Assembly (NCBI GenBank): GCA_963696665.1
Contig: CAVOLE010000034.1
Location: 54,692 to 118,691 of the forward strand
DNA length: 64,000 bases
DNA from: Roseiarcus sp963696665
Lineage (GTDB): Bacteria > Pseudomonadota > Alphaproteobacteria > Rhizobiales > Beijerinckiaceae
Direction of reading: 5' to 3'
Shown: positions 60,719-64,000 of the stretch, piece by piece
Layout of the letters: every line of letters starts with the position of its first letter
How positions within the stretch are numbered: the first letter of the stretch is position 1
The notes under the pieces: model-generated
The model's database searches: none
What the model saw: the letters and a program-made list of their open reading frames with translations, nothing else
Told to the model about the DNA's origin: nothing
Translations under genes and position numbers: made by a program

Positions 60719-62006
60719 TTACCATGTCGAAACACTCGTGCCGCGGCGTCTCGGCGCGTCCGCACCCGACTCCATTATGATTGAAGCCGCCTTATAGCCT
60801 GAACGCACGGCGCCTTCGATGGTGGCTGGCAGGCCGGTCTGGATCCAGTCGCCGGCGAGCACGACATTCGCCCATTGCGTGCGCGAATCCGGCCGTTTGG
60901 CGTTCTGCGCCGGCGTCACCGCGAAGGTCGCGCGCTTTTCCTTGACGATCTGCCAGGGTGGCAAGTCAGCAGGCAGGCCGGTCAGCGCCGCCGCCTCGCG
61001 CCAGATTTCGGCCGCAAGCTCATCGCGCGGACGGTCGATGAGCCGGTCGGCGCTGCTGATGGTCACCGAGAGCCGGTCCGGAAAGGCGAACAGCCATTCG
61101 ATCTGCCCGTTCACGACGCCAAGGATCGCCGGCTGGCCGCGAGGCGGTGTGATGTGAAAATGGGCATTGAGAATGCCGCGAAATTCGTCCGGCGCCGTCA
61201 GGCGCGGAACGAGGTCCTTGGCAATCCATGGCGGGACGCCGAGGATCACGGAATCGTCCGGGCCGAGCTCTTGCAGTGACCGGTCGAAGTCAAGCGCAAC
61301 GGCGCGTTTCTCCTCGAACCGGATCGCCCGAAGGCGGTCGCCGAACCGAACCGGAGAGCCGCGCGCAGCGAGAAAGGCGAGCGCCGGATCGATGAAGCTA
61401 CTTCCAAGCCCATGGGCCGCAAAGAGCGGGTGGCACGCCTTGCCCCCCGCCGCGAGAAGTCTCGCGCAGCAAAGCCGCGGTCAGCGCCGCCGAGCTTTCC
61501 GGGGGATCCGTGTTCAGCGCCGAGGTCAACAGCGGGCGCCAGAGCCGCTCGTAAAGCGGTCCCTCGCAGCGCATCGCCTCACCGACCGTCGGCCCCTTCA
61601 CGAACACGCCAAGCGGCGCGAGATACTCGCCGAGCGCCGTGCCCGGGACGCGCTTCTTCCGGTCGAACAGCCACCACGGGATGCGGCCCTCGCTGAGATC
61701 GAGCCGCCACCGCTCGCCGCTCTTGAGGTCCACAAAATCGAAGATCGCGGCGCCGGGATCGTGCAGCGTCTCGCGCGCTCCGATTCGATCGAGATAGTCC
61801 AGCGCCTCGTGATTGCCTGAGAGCAGCAGATGGTTGCCGTTGTCGATGACCACGCCCAGCGTCGGGTCAAGATAGGACCGGCAACGGCCGCCGGCGAAAG
61901 ACGCGGCCTCGTGCACAATGACCTCGGCGCGAGCGTCGACAAGGCGCACGGCGGCGCTCAAGCCGGCGAGCCCAGCGCCGATGACATGGACCGCGCCAGC
62001 GCTCAC
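60719..62006 (-). CDS. hpnE: Hydroxysqualene dehydroxylase HpnE, frameshifted as given
   Basis: FAD-dependent enzyme converting hydroxysqualene to squalene. Starts GTG 62006 (overlap GTGA with hpnD): AVHVIGAGLAGLSAAVRLVD is the FAD loop, then GGRCRSYLDPTLGVVIDNGN HLLLSGN. After ALLRETSRGGG a run of six G (61443-61448 in the given strand as C) has one base too many; the other frame continues GKACHPLFAAHGLGSSFIDP, then VILGVPPWIAKDL and VVLAGDWIQTGLPATIEGAV. Corrected length 428 residues, normal. A homopolymer break, most simply a sequence error. Confidence 0.9.
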
Positions 62007-62827
62007 AGAATGCCGTATCGCAGCAGCGCGCCAAGCAGACGCAGCCGGCTCGCCCTCGCGCGCCGCCGTGGCGGAGCGAAGCCCTCTTTCACCATCCTGT
62101 CGAGGATCGAGCCATAGGCGACCGCCATCAATCGCGGCGCTTTCACCGCCGCTCGCGGGGCGGCCGCCATGATGGAGTGCGCCTGGTCGAAATGCTCGCG
62201 AGCGCGCGCAGCCACCTCGACGCAAGCGCCGGCTAAGTTGGGGTCGGCGGCGGCCTCGAGCGGTTCGTCGGTCGTCACCCCCGCAGCGTGAAGCGCTTCG
62301 CGCGGCAGATAAAGTCTGCCAGCGCTCGCATCCTCGTCGATGTCGCGCAGGATGTTGGTGAGCTGGAGCGCGCGGCCGAGATGGTAGGCCAGCGCCACGC
62401 CGGGGTCGTCGGGCAGGCCGAAAATGCGCACCGAGAGCCGGCCGACGGCGCTCGCCACCCGATCGCAATAGAGGTCCAGCGTCGCCCAGTCCGGAGCGCG
62501 GATGTCGCGAGCGGCGTCCATCGCCATGCCGTCGATGACGGCGTCGAAATCGTCTTGGGTGAGATGATAGCTGCGTGTCGCCTCATCGAGGGCGGCAAGA
62601 CGGGCAGGCGCCTCGCCCACGAACATCGCCGCAACGTCAGCGCGCCAATGCTCGAGCTCGGCCAGCCGCTCAGCCGAGGTCGCCGGCCTGCGGTCATCAG
62701 CGACATCGTCGACGGCGCGGCAGAAATCATAGAGCGCCAACATCGCCTCGCGCCGGCGCTCCGGCAAAACGCGCATCGCGGTATAGAAGGAGGAACTGTG
62801 CGCCGCAGGCGCCGCTTGCGAGCTCAT
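62003..62827 (-). CDS. hpnD: Presqualene diphosphate synthase HpnD
   Basis: Joins two farnesyl diphosphates to presqualene diphosphate. The 274-residue all-helical protein has both aspartate-rich motifs: LYDFCRAVDDVADD and LTNILRDIDEDASAGRLYLP. Overlaps hpnC by ATGA and hpnE by GTGA. The start at 62827 is set by the overlap and the family N-terminus SSFYTAMRVLPERRREAM. Confidence 0.93.
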   Translation of the reverse strand: MSSQAAPAAHSSSFYTAMRVLPERRREAMLALYDFCRAVDDVADDRRPATSAERLAELEHWRADVAAMFVGEAPARLAALDEATRSYHLTQDDFDAVIDGMAMDAARDIRAPDWATLDLYCDRVASAVGRLSVRIFGLPDDPGVALAYHLGRALQLTNILRDIDEDASAGRLYLPREALHAAGVTTDEPLEAAADPNLAGACVEVAARAREHFDQAHSIMAAAPRAAVKAPRLMAVAYGSILDRMVKEGFAPPRRRARASRLRLLGALLRYGIL

Positions 62828-63702
62828 GCGATCGCTTTCGCCCGCCCGCCGCGCCCTAAGCGCATCACCGCTGAGCCAAGGAAACGCGCCGCGCCAAGCC
62901 CGCCGACCCAGGCCGAGCCGGCCTTCCCAAGATGAACGCGCTCGCTCAGCGGATCGCGGCTCTCGAGATCGCACGCGAGGCGGCGCGCGAGCGCATGGAT
63001 CGCGGCGATCTCCGCGCCGAGCCGCACGTCCCGGATCTGTGGGATGAGCGCTCCGCCGCGGCCCACGAGCTCGCTCGTGCGGCGGGCAAGCTCGGCGAGT
63101 GCGGCACGCAAGGCCGGCGGCGCCTTTGGCGCATCCAGCATCTCCACCGAGGCGCCGCGCGCGGCGAGCGTATCGAGCGGCAGATAGACACGGTTGAGGC
63201 GCTTATAATCCTGCGCGCAGTCCTGCAGGTGATTGATGACCTGCAGCGCCGAGCATAAGGCGTCGGAGGCCGGCCACATGGAGGGATCTTCTCCGTGCGC
63301 GTCGAGCACGAAACGGCCGACCGGCGCCGCGGACAGCGCGCAGTAATCCATCAGCTCCGACCAGTCTGCGTAACGGTCCTTGCGCGCGTCGAGCCGAAAG
63401 GCCTTAAGGAGATCAAGCGCATGCTTCGGGCTCAGGCCGGTCTCAACAAGCGCAAGCCGCAAAGGTTCGGCATGAGGATCGGGGGCGCCGCGCTCGGTCA
63501 GGGCATCGTCGAGATCGTCGAGAAGCTTGAGCTTCGTCTCTGGCGACAGGGATGGGTGATCGGCCACATCGTCGGCGGCGCGGACGAAGCGGTAGAAGGC
63601 GAGGATCGGGCCGCGCCGCTGCTCGCTCAGGAGCCATGAGGCGACGGGAAAATTCTCGTCGCGGTGACCCTTGCCGGAAAGGGCCTCGCTCACCGTCGTC
63701 AT
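62824..63702 (-). CDS. hpnC: Hydroxysqualene synthase HpnC
   Basis: Converts presqualene diphosphate to hydroxysqualene. The 292-residue sequence has GHRDENFPVASWLLSEQRRG, FYRFVRAADDVADHP and INHLQDCAQDYKRLNRVYLP, typical of the HpnC branch (DCAQDY). Overlaps hpnB and hpnD by four bases each (ATGA). Confidence 0.93.
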   Translation of the reverse strand: MTTVSEALSGKGHRDENFPVASWLLSEQRRGPILAFYRFVRAADDVADHPSLSPETKLKLLDDLDDALTERGAPDPHAEPLRLALVETGLSPKHALDLLKAFRLDARKDRYADWSELMDYCALSAAPVGRFVLDAHGEDPSMWPASDALCSALQVINHLQDCAQDYKRLNRVYLPLDTLAARGASVEMLDAPKAPPALRAALAELARRTSELVGRGGALIPQIRDVRLGAEIAAIHALARRLACDLESRDPLSERVHLGKAGSAWVGGLGAARFLGSAVMRLGRGGRAKAIA

Positions 63703-64000
63703 GCGCGCCCTGTCTCCCGCATCGGCGCCTGGATTCGCCCTTTCCAGTAGCCGCCGCGCCCCCGCCAATATTGTAATGCGGAGTCGAAGGTGAATGCGAC
63801 ATAGGCTGCGGCGATGGCCGGAAGGGCGAGGCCGCCAATAACCGGGAGTCCATAAAGGCGGAGCGTGGGCATGAGCGATAGCGCCATCATCGCCCACGCC
63901 AACGCGCCGGCCGCTTGCGCCGGACCCCGCGCGATTATGGCGAAGAGCGGCGGCGCGACGTAGACAAGCGCCATCCCGCCGATCGCGCCCGCGAGGCGCA
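63699..64000 (-). CDS. hpnB: Hopene-associated glycosyltransferase HpnB, C-terminal part
   Basis: Only the last ~100 codons are inside the window. The hydrophobic end ALSLMPTLRLYGLPVIGGLA, FDSALQYWRGRGGYWKGRIQ is the characteristic C-terminus of HpnB, a membrane-bound GT2 enzyme in hopanoid loci of unproven substrate. Overlaps hpnC by ATGA; the gene continues past the right edge. Confidence 0.87.
   Translation of the reverse strand, partial: RLAGAIGGMALVYVAPPLFAIIARGPAQAAGALAWAMMALSLMPTLRLYGLPVIGGLALPAIAAAYVAFTFDSALQYWRGRGGYWKGRIQAPMRETGRA

Overview
The window looks like chromosome from a GC-rich alphaproteobacterium of the Hyphomicrobiales, most like Beijerinckiaceae/Methylocystaceae or Bradyrhizobium relatives. 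The signs are a hopanoid operon (hpnB-C-D-E-shc), a class II DAHP synthase, BluB, a PEP-CTERM protein and two copies of a palindromic repeat of the CCTCATCCTGAGGAG...CTCGAAGGATG kind common in that order. No rRNA, tRNA, CRISPR array, transposase or complete prophage was found. Genus cannot be fixed from the sequence alone.

Layout. 1-2028: rlmJ (partial) and ppx. 2087-14525: a divergent sugar/polyol locus; leftward it has an SDR, a mannitol-dehydrogenase-family enzyme, an RpiR regulator and two Gfo/Idh/MocA oxidoreductases, and rightward a TIM-barrel isomerase, a third Gfo/Idh enzyme and a full ABC sugar importer. 14482-19960: a leftward operon of an SDR, an APH-type kinase, a divergent enolase paralogue and a carboxylesterase homologue lacking its serine, plus a chimeric SDR remnant. 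20115-25211: small secreted and membrane proteins, including a tandem pair resembling Pycsar-type effectors, an MFS carrier, a stand-alone cyclic-nucleotide-binding domain and a serine-less alpha/beta hydrolase. 25320-38532: housekeeping genes (nadE, class II DAHP synthase, fabI, dnaJ-like, pdxH, a GlmS-like SIS protein, bluB), a TetR-controlled pair with a clear operator/promoter, a sigma/anti-sigma pair and a PEP-CTERM protein. 38533-39835: a small odd region with a phage-type HTH gene, palindromes and GCGAAACG repeats.

39836-47512 is a second divergent sugar-acid locus around a GntR regulator and a CTAACATGTTAG palindrome: FAH-family enzyme, HAD phosphatase and UxaA dehydratase leftward; 2-keto-3-deoxy-pentonate dehydratase, ketoglutarate semialdehyde dehydrogenase and PfkB kinase rightward. 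The dehydratase and dehydrogenase are the lower half of a Weimberg-type route into 2-oxoglutarate, and the next operon is succinate dehydrogenase (sdhCDA-B), into which a vapBC toxin-antitoxin module sits between sdhA and sdhB. After dps comes a long leftward run: hopanoid genes hpnB-C-D-E-shc followed by a tight six-gene inositol-phosphate-synthase cluster (ino1, HAD, nucleotidyltransferase, ATP-grasp, class III aminotransferase, Gfo/Idh) that I cannot match to a described pathway and regard as the best candidate for new chemistry.

A caution runs through everything. At least thirteen single-base frame breaks interrupt twelve genes, including sdhB and nadE (twice). Twelve need removal of one base and one needs an added base, and each correction restores the family's normal length. 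I read most of these as indel errors in the sequence rather than real gene decay, and annotate the repaired extents.
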